A stretch of 64,000 nt of DNA, from NCBI RefSeq assembly GCF_000482745.1, contig NZ_AXWQ01000006.1, forward strand, positions 124,001-188,000, written 5' to 3'. The notes beneath the pieces are model-generated. The model was not told where the DNA came from. It did not search any database and was given only the letters and a program-made list of their open reading frames with translations. The translations under genes were made by a program, and so were the position numbers. The DNA comes from Oleidesulfovibrio alaskensis DSM 16109. GTDB taxonomy: Bacteria > Desulfobacterota > Desulfovibrionia > Desulfovibrionales > Desulfovibrionaceae. This document shows, piece by piece, positions 44,105 through 52,050 of this stretch (positions within the stretch are counted from its first letter, which is position 1; every line of letters begins with the position of its first letter).

Positions 44105-44728
44105 ATGTCCCTTTTGTCCGAACCGCTCACCGTGCACAGTATTTCGTGCAGCCCCCGGGCAGGCGGCAACAGCGACAAAGCCGCAGAACTTTTTGCCGAT
44201 GGCTTTGCCGCAGCCGGCGGCGCAGACATACTGCACCTGCGCCGCTACGATATCCGCCCCTGCACATCATGCTACCGGTGCGAACACGACCCCGACGGCT
44301 GGTGCTTTCTTGAAGACATGGATCAGTCGGCGTGTATTTTCCGCCTGCTGCAGGAGGCACCGGCGCTGCATTTTGCCTCGCCGGTATACTTCTACCACGT
44401 GCCCGCCCACTTCAAGGCACTTATCGACCGTACCCAGCGCTTCTGGCTGCTGCGCGAACGGGGCGATGCCCGTATGCTGCAACTGCCACGGCGCAAGGCA
44501 TGGGTAACCATGATTGCCGGACGCAGGCGCGGAGAAAAACTGTTTGAAGGCAGCCTGCTGACGCTGAAATATTTTCTGAAATCATTCAACATCGATATGC
44601 AGGAGCCGCTGCTGCTGACGGGGCTGGACGATGCCGAAGCGCTGGAACGCCAGCCGGAAACCCTGCAGCAGATCACCGCATACGGCCGGCAGGCGGCAGA
44701 GGCCTTTTTGCGGTCTGATGAGCGATGA
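44105..44728 (+). CDS. Iron-sulfur flavoprotein (flavodoxin-like NAD(P)H reductase family)
   Basis: A 207-residue protein. The N-terminal SISCSPRAGGNSDKAAELF is the FMN phosphate loop. Four cysteines (53, 56, 59, 67) in CTSCYRCEHDPDGWC give the CX2CX2CX7C spacing of iron-sulfur flavoproteins, which bind a 4Fe-4S cluster beside FMN. HFASPVYFYHVPAHFKALIDRTQRFW follows in the usual place. It probably passes electrons between ferredoxin and a low-potential acceptor. The neighbouring selenoprotein (27 bases upstream) may be a partner; that is inference. It overlaps comF by 4 bases. Confidence 0.87.
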   Translation: MSLLSEPLTVHSISCSPRAGGNSDKAAELFADGFAAAGGADILHLRRYDIRPCTSCYRCEHDPDGWCFLEDMDQSACIFRLLQEAPALHFASPVYFYHVPAHFKALIDRTQRFWLLRERGDARMLQLPRRKAWVTMIAGRRRGEKLFEGSLLTLKYFLKSFNIDMQEPLLLTGLDDAEALERQPETLQQITAYGRQAAEAFLRSDER

Positions 44729-45480
44729 TGCAGGCCCTGCGCCGGATAAAGCGCATAATCGCACTGCGCGAACGCCGCTGCATGGTCTGCGGCGACTGTT
44801 TCCGGCCGCAGCAGACCGCGGTGCTGCTGTGCAACAGCTGCCGCCGGCAACTGGTCCAGCGCACCGGCGGTTTCTGCCCCCGGTGCGGTCTGCCCCATGC
44901 GCTGGAGTCCATGCCCCTCACGCTCTGCTCTTCATGCATATCCACCCCGCCCCCTTGGCTTTCGCTGCGTTTTTACGGGCTGTATGACGGGCTGCTGCGC
45001 AGGATCATCATCCGGTACAAACACACCCCCGACCTGACCCTGCACCCTCTCATGGGCCACATGCTCTGTCAGGCACTGCGCCTGCGTCCTTTTTCGCCAC
45101 AGGAAAAGCCGGACGTCATAGTGCCCGTACCGCTGCATCCGGCGCGCCTGCACATGCGCGGCTTCAACCAGAGCTACCTGCCTGCACGTCCGGCAGCGGT
45201 CATGCTGACCGTTCCTCTGCAAAAAAACATACTGCGCCGCACACGATACACTTCTGCCCAGACAGGGCTGCCGAAAGAGGAACGGCGGCGCAACCTGCGC
45301 GATGCCTTTGAAGCGGACAGTTGTGTACGCGGCAGAAACGTGCTGCTGGTAGACGACGTGATGACCACAGGCGCCACACTGGAACACTGCGCGCAGGCCC
45401 TGTACCACGCAGGCGCACAGCAGGTGCATGCCGTGGTGGCCGCAAGAACGCCGCCGCACGCACACCGGCAGACAGCATGA
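44725..45480 (+). CDS. comF: ComF family phosphoribosyltransferase-like protein
   Basis: A 251-residue protein. The N-terminal half has zinc-finger-like cysteine pairs (CMVCGDCF, LCNSCRRQL, CPRCGLPH, CSSC). The C-terminal half is a PRTase fold with VPVPLHPARLHMRGFNQS and the PRPP-binding loop VLLVDDVMTTGAT. ComF/GntX proteins take part in DNA uptake or carbon use in some bacteria, and their reaction is not established. It starts by ATGA overlap with the flavoprotein gene and ends the operon. No terminator was seen after it. Confidence 0.9.
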   Translation: MMQALRRIKRIIALRERRCMVCGDCFRPQQTAVLLCNSCRRQLVQRTGGFCPRCGLPHALESMPLTLCSSCISTPPPWLSLRFYGLYDGLLRRIIIRYKHTPDLTLHPLMGHMLCQALRLRPFSPQEKPDVIVPVPLHPARLHMRGFNQSYLPARPAAVMLTVPLQKNILRRTRYTSAQTGLPKEERRRNLRDAFEADSCVRGRNVLLVDDVMTTGATLEHCAQALYHAGAQQVHAVVAARTPPHAHRQTA

Positions 45481-45775
45481 CGAAAATCCGCCGTACTGCC
45501 CGACCGGTCTGCCCCCCCCCATTCTGCCAGCCGTCCTGCCAGCCGTTCTGCCAGCGATACAGCCAACCGGACAGGCGTCAGTGTAATCTGCTGTTCCGCC
45601 ATGTTTCCCCCGGCAGGCCGTCCGGCAAGACTGCTGTCGATACATCCGGCGTGACAGCCGGCAGGCATTCATAAAAACAGCTCCGCATGCTGCCCCGCCA
45701 CCAGAAACACAATGCGCACAACCCCGCAGCCGGTTCATTCCCCCCAACATATAATGCATATGCGGTGCCCGTTGA
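45481..45775. other. Gene-free region after comF
   Basis: No supported gene. It starts with G/C-rich sequence containing a nine-C run and a 12-base tandem repeat (45522-45557), and becomes A/T-richer towards the promoter of the response regulator gene. Confidence 0.45.
45522..45557. repeat. Three tandem copies of a 12-base unit
   Basis: Three adjacent near-identical copies of TTCTGCCAGCCG; copy two differs at position 2 and copy three at the last base. Confidence 0.85.
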
Positions 45776-45804
45776 TTGACCTTATTCCCCGCGACGATTA
45801 ATAA
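45776..45804 (+). promoter_or_regulatory. Promoter of the response regulator gene
   Basis: TTGACC at 45776-45781, a 17-base spacer and TAATAA at 45799-45804 lie about 33 bases before the start codon of the CheY-like gene. Confidence 0.55.
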
Positions 45805-45836
45805 TACCTCTGATGACAACTTGCACCGGAGGATCC

Positions 45837-46235
45837 ATGCGCTTTCTCATTGTCGAAGACGACTTTACCAGCCGCAAATTTCTGCAGGGCATACTGTCCC
45901 CCCACGGAGAATGCGATGTAGCCGTAAACGGCAGGGAAGCCGTGGAGGCTTTTGAAGCTGCTCTGGAGGCGGGCACGCCATACCACCTTGTCTGCATGGA
46001 CATAATGATGCCCGAAATGGACGGTCAGGACGCACTGAAAAAAATTCGGGCACTGGAGCGCAGCCACGGAGTGCGCAGCGTGGATGAAGTAAAGGTGGTC
46101 ATGACCACCGCACTGGACGACCCGCGCAGCGTGGTGGAAGCCTATTACAAAGGCGGCGCCACATCATATGTGCCCAAACCCATAGACAGGCAGCTTTTCA
46201 TCCATCTGCTGCGCAGTCTGGGCGTGGTTTCATAG
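45837..46235 (+). CDS. CheY-like single-domain response regulator
   Basis: A 132-residue receiver domain without an output domain. The acidic pair D8-D9 is in FLIVEDDF, the phosphoacceptor D55 in VCMDIMMPEMDG, a Thr in VVMTTALDD and the conserved Lys in YVPKPID (about 114). It probably signals by protein contact. The ATG at 45837 follows GGAGGA. The gene is alone on its transcript; the SpoIIE-type phosphatase two genes on is a conceivable partner, though it is on the other strand. Confidence 0.92.
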   Translation: MRFLIVEDDFTSRKFLQGILSPHGECDVAVNGREAVEAFEAALEAGTPYHLVCMDIMMPEMDGQDALKKIRALERSHGVRSVDEVKVVMTTALDDPRSVVEAYYKGGATSYVPKPIDRQLFIHLLRSLGVVS

Positions 46236-46339
46236 CGATTCATTCCGTATCAGCACGGCATAATATACCGCCGGCCTTGACTCAGGCCGTCAAATGGTTA
46301 CTCCTCAATGAACGCCCCTCAATTCTGTACGGAGTAATC

Positions 46340-47245
46340 ATGACTCGACGCATTATGGCCCTGCTGCTGCCGGTGCTGGCCGCAGGCCTGCTGCTAAGCG
46401 CAGTGGACGACGCATGGGCCAAACGGATGGGCGGAGGCAAGTCCTTCGGCAGCCGTCCTTCATTCACCAAAAGCTATTCCAAGCCTGACGCCCCCACCAA
46501 ATCGCCTGCCATGGGCAGCTCTGCCGCCACGGCCCCCAAACGCGGGTTCGGCGGTCTGGGCGGCATGTTCGGCGGCCTGCTGGCGGGCACCCTGCTGGGT
46601 TCGATGCTTTTCGGCGGCGGATTCGGCGGAATCGGTTTCTTCGACATCCTGCTTTTCGGCGGGGTCATTTTCCTCATTCTGCGCATGATGCGACGCCGCG
46701 GCGCCCCCAGAGGCGAACCGGCTTATCAGGCGGGCGGCGCATATCAGGGCGGCGCCAGTCACGATGTCCGGCAGCACGACAACACCATGTACCGACAGGC
46801 ACAGGACGGCTGGTCCGGCCTGCGCAGTGCCGGTTCCGGCAGCCCGTCCTCTGCGGCACCGGCGCCGGAAGTTCCCGCCGGTTTTGACACCGAAGAGTTC
46901 CTGCAGGGTGCACGCAGCGTGTACACCCGTCTGCAGAATTCGTGGGATAACCGTGATCTGGATGATATCCGCACGTTCACATCGCCTTCCGTATTTGACG
47001 AGATACACCGTCAGGCACAGGACGACCCGCAGCCTTCCCGCACGGAACTGCTGCTGATAAACGCCCGGGTGCTGGAAGTGAAAGAGGAAACCGACGGCAT
47101 GCTGGCCACAGTGTATTTCGACGTGCTCATGCGCGAAGACGCCTCGGGCGGCAATCCGGAACAGGTACGCGAAGTGTGGCATTTCCACCGCGCCACTCCG
47201 GACGCCATGTGGCGGCTGGACGGTATACAGCAGCTCGAACAATAA
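46340..47245 (+). CDS. Tim44-like domain membrane protein
   Basis: A 301-residue protein. An N-terminal signal/anchor (IMALLLPVLAAGLLLSAVDDAWA) is followed by a basic Ser/Gly/Pro linker. A glycine-rich double hydrophobic region (FGGLLAGTLLGSMLFGGGFGG, then FDILLFGGVIFLILRMMRRR) comes next. The C-terminal 130 residues have the Tim44-like pattern (FDTEEFLQGARSVYTRLQNSWDNRD, LLINARVLEVKEE, REVWHFHRATPDAMWRLDGI). Bacterial members are membrane-bound and of unknown function. The ATG at 46340 follows CGGAG. A strong terminator follows the gene. Confidence 0.85.
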   Translation: MTRRIMALLLPVLAAGLLLSAVDDAWAKRMGGGKSFGSRPSFTKSYSKPDAPTKSPAMGSSAATAPKRGFGGLGGMFGGLLAGTLLGSMLFGGGFGGIGFFDILLFGGVIFLILRMMRRRGAPRGEPAYQAGGAYQGGASHDVRQHDNTMYRQAQDGWSGLRSAGSGSPSSAAPAPEVPAGFDTEEFLQGARSVYTRLQNSWDNRDLDDIRTFTSPSVFDEIHRQAQDDPQPSRTELLLINARVLEVKEETDGMLATVYFDVLMREDASGGNPEQVREVWHFHRATPDAMWRLDGIQQLEQ

Positions 47246-47274
47246 CCATAAGGGCGTTACTCACCGACACGAAG

Positions 47275-47309
47275 CGGGCACGCGGTAAAACAACCGTGTG
47301 CCCGTTTTT
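47275..47309 (+). terminator. Rho-independent terminator of the Tim44-like gene
   Basis: A 12-base-pair stem CGGGCACGCGGT/ACCGTGTGCCCG (one G-U pair) with a six-base loop is followed by five T. Confidence 0.88.
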
Positions 47310-47334
47310 ACTGTCGTCATGTTCTGCGGGACAA

Positions 47335-48843
47335 CTACAGGACGCGCACGGCAACCATGGTTATATCGTCCTCCTGCGGCGCACCGTCCTTAAACCGCCG
47401 CACCACTCCGCCCATGGCTTCCAGCAGTCCCGCGGCGTCTTTGGCGGCATGGGTACGCATGACTCTGCGCACTCTGTCGCGCCCGAACATTTCCCCTTTA
47501 CGGTTGCGGGCCTCCACCAGCCCGTCGGTATACAGCAGAACCACATCGCCCTGACGCAATCTGCGGCAGCAGGATGTTTCGTACACCGTGCCGGGCATGG
47601 TTCCCAGCGGCAGACCAGCAGCCTGCAGCGAAGTAAATGAATCGTCGGCGGCACGATACACCAGAGCCGGTTCGTGACCGGCTGCAGCCCACGAAATACT
47701 GTGCGTAACCGGCTCGATGCAAAGCAGAAACATGGTCACAAAACGGCCTGTTCCGTAACTGTCGCGCACCACCTGCCTGTTCACGTCGCGCAGCAGTGCC
47801 GCCGGACTGCACGGCGTGGCGGCGCGCATACGCACAAACGCCCGCACGGAAGCCATCAGCAGCGCAGCCCCGACGCCATGCCCCGTCACATCACCCACAA
47901 TGATGCCCGTGCGGGGCGTATCGTCTTCTTCCGTAAGCCAGTTTTCAAGAAAGTCATAATAATCGCCGCCGGTCTCATCGCTGTAAAGGCACCTTCCCGC
48001 CACATCCAGCCGTCCGGAACCGTCCGCTGACGGCTGCGCTGCGGCATGCGGCACACCGGAAGGCAGCAGCGTCTCCTGCACTTCACGCGCCACAGCCAGC
48101 CCTTCCATCAGCCGCAGCCTGTCGCGCAACCCGTCTATCATCAGGTTGGTATGCCCCGCGATGAATCCGAACTCGTCTCTGGTGGCAACCGGCACATGTC
48201 CGCTCATGTCTCCGTTGCTCACCCGCACCAGCACCTGCGTCTGATTATCAAAAAGCAGACGCAGGTTACGGGAATAGGACAAAGCAAGATTTATCACCAG
48301 CACCAGCAGCATGCCCATGATGAATGAAAGATCTATCAGAATGCTGCGCTTTACAAACCGCAGTGAACCTTCGTTGAGTCCTGCCTCTGTAAACCACCAC
48401 AGATCACGGAACACCGCCAGAATGACAATAAGCGAAAACAGCACCGTCACCACGGTAGCCACAGCAAAAAATTTACGCGTGAGAGAAGAAAACCGCCGGG
48501 GAGGCAGCCTTTCCGGCTCGGTTATGCCGGCCAGACGTATGCTCCGGCGCTCGCATTCAAGGGCAAGGTCGATGGAAACAAAAACGCCCAGCGCCACCAT
48601 GCCCAGAATCAGCTTGCCCCCGCTGGAAAGCAGCGGCACGCCGTTGATCACGGTGTTTGCCAGCGCCATCAGCACTCCCGCGCCTGCAAACAGCACAAAG
48701 TCGCACTGCCCCAGACGCTCCGCCCGCCGGGCCACCGGCAGCGAGAGCACATGCGGCAGCACCACCAGCCGGCGCAGCAGCAGTGCCGCGCCGGTAACGG
48801 CGGCGATGACCAGTGCCAGCTTCCAGACCGGAAGCGCGCTCAT
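47335..48843 (-). CDS. Membrane SpoIIE-type PP2C serine phosphatase with HAMP-like linker
   Basis: A 502-residue protein. The N-terminal half has about five membrane segments (from LALVIAAVTGAALLL to LIDLSFIMGMLLVLVINLAL). A HAMP-like stretch follows (LVRVSNGDMSGHVPVATRDEFGFIAGHTNLM), then a coiled region AREVQETLLPS. The C-terminal phosphatase domain has the metal Asp motifs SDETGGDYYDF and GDVTGHGVGAAL, and a final EDDITMVAVRV. It resembles RsbU-like phosphatases that control partner-switching or sigma factor regulators. No anti-sigma antagonist or kinase lies beside it. Confidence 0.9.
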   Translation of the reverse strand: MSALPVWKLALVIAAVTGAALLLRRLVVLPHVLSLPVARRAERLGQCDFVLFAGAGVLMALANTVINGVPLLSSGGKLILGMVALGVFVSIDLALECERRSIRLAGITEPERLPPRRFSSLTRKFFAVATVVTVLFSLIVILAVFRDLWWFTEAGLNEGSLRFVKRSILIDLSFIMGMLLVLVINLALSYSRNLRLLFDNQTQVLVRVSNGDMSGHVPVATRDEFGFIAGHTNLMIDGLRDRLRLMEGLAVAREVQETLLPSGVPHAAAQPSADGSGRLDVAGRCLYSDETGGDYYDFLENWLTEEDDTPRTGIIVGDVTGHGVGAALLMASVRAFVRMRAATPCSPAALLRDVNRQVVRDSYGTGRFVTMFLLCIEPVTHSISWAAAGHEPALVYRAADDSFTSLQAAGLPLGTMPGTVYETSCCRRLRQGDVVLLYTDGLVEARNRKGEMFGRDRVRRVMRTHAAKDAAGLLEAMGGVVRRFKDGAPQEDDITMVAVRVL

Positions 48844-48849
48844 GAACGG

Positions 48850-48915
48850 TCAGATACGGCCGCCGTACACGGTAAGTACGGCAGCGGAAAAAACATACAG
48901 CAGAATTGCGCGCAT
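48850..48915 (-). CDS. Possible 21-residue hydrophobic leader or small membrane protein
   Basis: A short minus-strand frame (ATG at 48915) encodes an almost entirely hydrophobic 21-residue peptide beginning MRAILLYVFSAAVL. An AGAGG site lies 8 bases upstream, and its stop is 6 bases before the start of the phosphatase gene. It could be a small membrane protein or a coupling leader. Support is only the ribosome site, hydrophobicity and position. Confidence 0.35.
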   Translation of the reverse strand: MRAILLYVFSAAVLTVYGGRI

Positions 48916-49019
48916 GCAGCGGCCCTCTTGTTCTGATTTGCGGAGTAGGGTAGCGTAAGATTGAATCCACGGTAGCATGAAACGAGCGCCGCTCACAACA
49001 TGAAGCATCCGGAGGCGCC

Positions 49020-49622
49020 ATGTCTCGTCTTTTTGCCGCAGTCCTGCTTATTCTGTGCACGGCAGTGCCCGCCCGGGCACAGCTGCCCCTCAGCATTGCC
49101 GGATTCACACTGGGCGAACCCGTAAGCGGATACGAAGACAAGGTCATGCCGGAAACGAAACAGGCGGACAGGGATGCCCTTTTTGTGGACGAAGTGAGTC
49201 TGCGCGACGACGCCGTACCGTGCATCCGCGGCGGCAGCCTTATTTCCGGCAACTGTCTGGGCGAAAACAGACTTATCGGTATCAAACTGAAATTTGCCGA
49301 CCGTAGCAAATCGCTTTACGACAGGCTGGAGAAGGCATATAGAAAGAAGTTCGGGGAACCGGCAAACTGGATCGGTGACCCGTTTCATAACGTTCTTGCA
49401 TGGGAATGGATTTTACGCGAAGGCGACGATGTGCTTTCCGTTGTGCTGGCGTACAGCGTGGTGGCCGACATGAGGCCCGGCGTCTCCATAAAGATGATGC
49501 TGCGTTCTGACTGGGACAGGGAAAATGCCTGTTATACCCGAAAAAACGCCCACGGCCGCCGCATGATGGAAAAACATTCCGTCATCGTGGACGACCTTTC
49601 CCCGTTCATCCCCCATCAATAG
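49020..49622 (+). CDS. Exported protein of unknown function
   Basis: A 200-residue protein with a clear signal peptide (LFAAVLLILCTAVPARA, cleavage before QLPLS). The mature part has no family I recognise. It contains IAGFTLGEPVSGYED near the start, paired cysteines C68 and C78 (VPCIRGGSLISGNCLG) that could form a disulfide, and ends FIPHQ. The pattern of a short exported protein opening with FTLGEPV is common among uncharacterised proteobacterial periplasmic proteins. GGAGG precedes the ATG. It lies 17 bases before the next gene and is probably co-transcribed with it. Confidence 0.8.
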   Translation: MSRLFAAVLLILCTAVPARAQLPLSIAGFTLGEPVSGYEDKVMPETKQADRDALFVDEVSLRDDAVPCIRGGSLISGNCLGENRLIGIKLKFADRSKSLYDRLEKAYRKKFGEPANWIGDPFHNVLAWEWILREGDDVLSVVLAYSVVADMRPGVSIKMMLRSDWDRENACYTRKNAHGRRMMEKHSVIVDDLSPFIPHQ

Positions 49623-49639
49623 CGAGGATCAAGCATCCA

Positions 49640-50581
49640 ATGGACCCTGCCCCTACGTGCTCGGCGTCTGCAACAACCGGTCAGGCATGGCAACAGCTGC
49701 AATGGAACGGCATTGACATGCACATACCGGCACAGTGGACTCCGACAGCCATTGAGCACACATTTCTGTCTTTTTCGGATACGGATCTCCCTGTTTTCGA
49801 TGTGAAGTGGGCCTGCGACAAGCGTCCTTTCCAGCTGGAAAAAGAAAGGCGCATCATGCACAAGCGTTTCGGCGATGCGGAAGGTTTCCGCACCGGGGCG
49901 GAGAGTATTCCGCTGCCGCTTACGCAGGCGCTGCGTCAGGTACAGGACAGGTTCAGCCATGTGCCGTTTGTCCACGCCACCGGCTGCGGAGCGCTGCTGC
50001 ACAGCGACTCCGGCGGCTATACCGTGCTGGTGCAGTTTCACAACAGAGAAGACAAGCCCCCTTGCGCCGACACCATGACCGGCATTCTCCGCTCGCTTTC
50101 TCTCGCCCCGTCCGGCACGCCCGTAACCACCCGTATCTACGACCTTGCCTGCACTGCTCCGGCAGGCTATGAACTCCGCAGCTTTGTTTTTCATCCCGGC
50201 CATTTCTGGCTGGAATTCCGCCGTGCCGGAGCTACGCTGGCCATCGACAGATACGCTCCGGCCAATGTGCTGCTGAACGGACTGCCGCTGCGCCACTGGG
50301 TGACCAGACACTACGGTCTGCCCATTGAAGAACTGTCATCGGACGTGCCCTGCAAGCCGGCTGCCGCCGGTGACATAGTGCGCTGGACCACAGACCGCTG
50401 CAGACCGCTGCTGGGGCGGGTACCCATTGTACGCTCTTTCCGCGGCGTGCGTCAGCACGAGGCCGGTGCGGCCTGGCTGGTGGAACACGAAAACAAGCTG
50501 CTTTCGGTACGTATGCGTGATTCCGGCACCGTTTTTTATGACGATCTGACAGCACTATGCAGCACCGTTGAAATTATTTAA
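49640..50581 (+). CDS. Uncharacterised protein paired with a PqqD-like protein
   Basis: A 313-residue protein with no signal peptide or membrane segment and no recognised domain. The N-terminal LQWNGIDMHIPAQWTPTAIEHTFLSF, followed by FDVKWACDKRPF, looks like a conserved beta-rich core. It resembles segments of unannotated proteins found beside PqqD-like genes, but I cannot name a family. It ends VEII with its stop inside the start of the PqqD-like gene, so translation of the two is coupled. A 17-base gap separates it from the exported protein gene. Confidence 0.72.
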   Translation: MDPAPTCSASATTGQAWQQLQWNGIDMHIPAQWTPTAIEHTFLSFSDTDLPVFDVKWACDKRPFQLEKERRIMHKRFGDAEGFRTGAESIPLPLTQALRQVQDRFSHVPFVHATGCGALLHSDSGGYTVLVQFHNREDKPPCADTMTGILRSLSLAPSGTPVTTRIYDLACTAPAGYELRSFVFHPGHFWLEFRRAGATLAIDRYAPANVLLNGLPLRHWVTRHYGLPIEELSSDVPCKPAAAGDIVRWTTDRCRPLLGRVPIVRSFRGVRQHEAGAAWLVEHENKLLSVRMRDSGTVFYDDLTALCSTVEII

Positions 50582-50942
50582 AAAAAAAACCAAGATCGCA
50601 GCACCCGCGGACAGACACGCCGCGCTTGCGTTTGTGCCCGTCATACCGGAAGGCATACGCCAGTCACATGAGACCGGCGGCTGCGTGCGGCTGCACTATG
50701 CCGCTGCGCCCGGCAGGCTGGCAGCACTGGTGCGCGGCGCCGCGCCTGTGCCGCGCACGCTTGAACTGGACGAACTGGGCACGGCCGTCTGGATGCTCAT
50801 CGACGGCAGGCGTCCGGTTTCGGGCATCGCTCAGGCACTGGCACAACGCTACAAGCTGCACCAGTCAGAAGCCGAACTGTCCGTAAGCGCATTTCTGCGC
50901 CAGCTGGGCAGACGGGGGCTGATAGTTCTCAGAGAACCATAA
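50568..50942 (+). CDS. PqqD-like (peptide chaperone/RRE fold) protein
   Basis: A protein of about 124 residues. After a basic Lys-rich start (KLFKKKTK) and a variable linker, residues about 68-120 fit the PqqD fold: LELDELGTAVWMLIDGRRPVSGIAQALAQRYK, then a helix-rich VSAFLRQLGRRGLIVL. PqqD-type domains bind precursor peptides in RiPP pathways, but stand-alone members also occur near sugar-modifying genes. No ATG is available near the N-terminus. The frame is open from a TTG at 50568 that overlaps the preceding stop and is followed by a ten-A run. Confidence 0.72.
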   Translation: MKLFKKKTKIAAPADRHAALAFVPVIPEGIRQSHETGGCVRLHYAAAPGRLAALVRGAAPVPRTLELDELGTAVWMLIDGRRPVSGIAQALAQRYKLHQSEAELSVSAFLRQLGRRGLIVLREP

Positions 50943-50956
50943 CCACGGCAGTCATC

Positions 50957-51868
50957 ATGAATCACACCGAGCATACAGACCACGAGTATTTCACCGAGCC
51001 CGCAGCCATAGAAGCGCTGGGGCAGCGGCTGGGCGGCAGCGATATCGTCATAGGCGCGTACCTGACGGGCAGCAACCATCCGCAGCACGGCACACGCGTT
51101 CCCGCCGAAAACATCGATTATCTGGCCGGCTGGCTGCACAGCGGCATGCGTCATAAGCTGAATATGGTCGTGCTGCACGACGGACTGTCAGATGCTTTCC
51201 AGCAGAAATGTCATGCCGCCGTCGCCATTCACCACCACGAAAAAAAACGCGGCACGCTGACCTTTGTGCAGATACGCCCCGGCAGATTCACCATTGCGGA
51301 CGAGCGTTTTCTGGCCGCGCTGGCACTGCTGGAACGCATCCGCTTCCGCAATGTGTTCATGGTGGATGTGGCGGATGCGTGGTTTGCGGACAATCCTTTT
51401 CTGCTGGTGGAAAAACCGACCCTGCGCCGCTTCTTCGACCGCAGCGGTTTTGCACGGGCACGCGGATTCCGCGGATTCTGCAGGGCACTGGCAGCCCAGT
51501 ACCGCACATGGCGCGACCGCAAGCGCTTTACCGTGTTCATCGGCGGCGAAGACACAACCATCGGTGATAATCCGTGGATGCAGCGCCATATCCGCAAGGT
51601 TTTCGGGCAGGACATGCCGCATCTGGCGCAGAAGCCGGTGCTCAACTGCGGCATTCTGGGCGGGGGCCAGCGCCATCTTGTTTCCGTGCTGCGCACCGTG
51701 CGCTCGGAAATGCTGCGCTGCAATGCCACGGACGTTCTGAACGACATGGCCGTGTTCAACCGGGTGCTGCACGATTCACAATACCATCTGCCGTACAGCA
51801 ACGGGGTGCTTAACAGCCCGTGGAAGGCATGGGCCAAGCAGGGCAAGCACGCGATTTTTCATAAATAA
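50957..51868 (+). CDS. Putative GT-A-like glycosyltransferase
   Basis: A 303-residue cytoplasmic protein. Features suggest a nucleotide-diphospho-sugar transferase fold: DIVIGAYLTGSNHPQ near the start, VFMVDVADAWFADNP near 134-148 with a DxxD pair in the position of a DxD motif, LNCGILGGGQRHLV near 231 and NDMAVFNRVL near 262, an order seen in several GT-A families. The ATG at 50957 lies 14 bases after the PqqD-like gene. Donor, acceptor and function are unknown; the call is based on motif layout only. Confidence 0.55.
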   Translation: MNHTEHTDHEYFTEPAAIEALGQRLGGSDIVIGAYLTGSNHPQHGTRVPAENIDYLAGWLHSGMRHKLNMVVLHDGLSDAFQQKCHAAVAIHHHEKKRGTLTFVQIRPGRFTIADERFLAALALLERIRFRNVFMVDVADAWFADNPFLLVEKPTLRRFFDRSGFARARGFRGFCRALAAQYRTWRDRKRFTVFIGGEDTTIGDNPWMQRHIRKVFGQDMPHLAQKPVLNCGILGGGQRHLVSVLRTVRSEMLRCNATDVLNDMAVFNRVLHDSQYHLPYSNGVLNSPWKAWAKQGKHAIFHK

Positions 51869-51874
51869 CCGTCA

Positions 51875-51919
51875 CTGAAGCGGAATTTTTCCACCATCCG
51901 CGGAAAGATTCCGCTTCAG
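51875..51919. terminator. Long inverted repeat between convergent genes
   Basis: A perfect 12-base-pair stem CTGAAGCGGAAT/ATTCCGCTTCAG spans a 21-base loop just after the GT-like gene. There is no T run on the plus strand, so it may be a Rho-dependent or processing structure. Confidence 0.5.
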
Positions 51920-52050
51920 CCCGCCGGTACCACGGCAGACCGGCACCCGCATACACTGCCGCGTTAGCGCAGCTTTCTGCAGAACATACATACCACTCTG
52001 CCGGTGCCATGTGTGTTCTGCAACGTCATGCGCGCACAGGCCCTTCCGGC

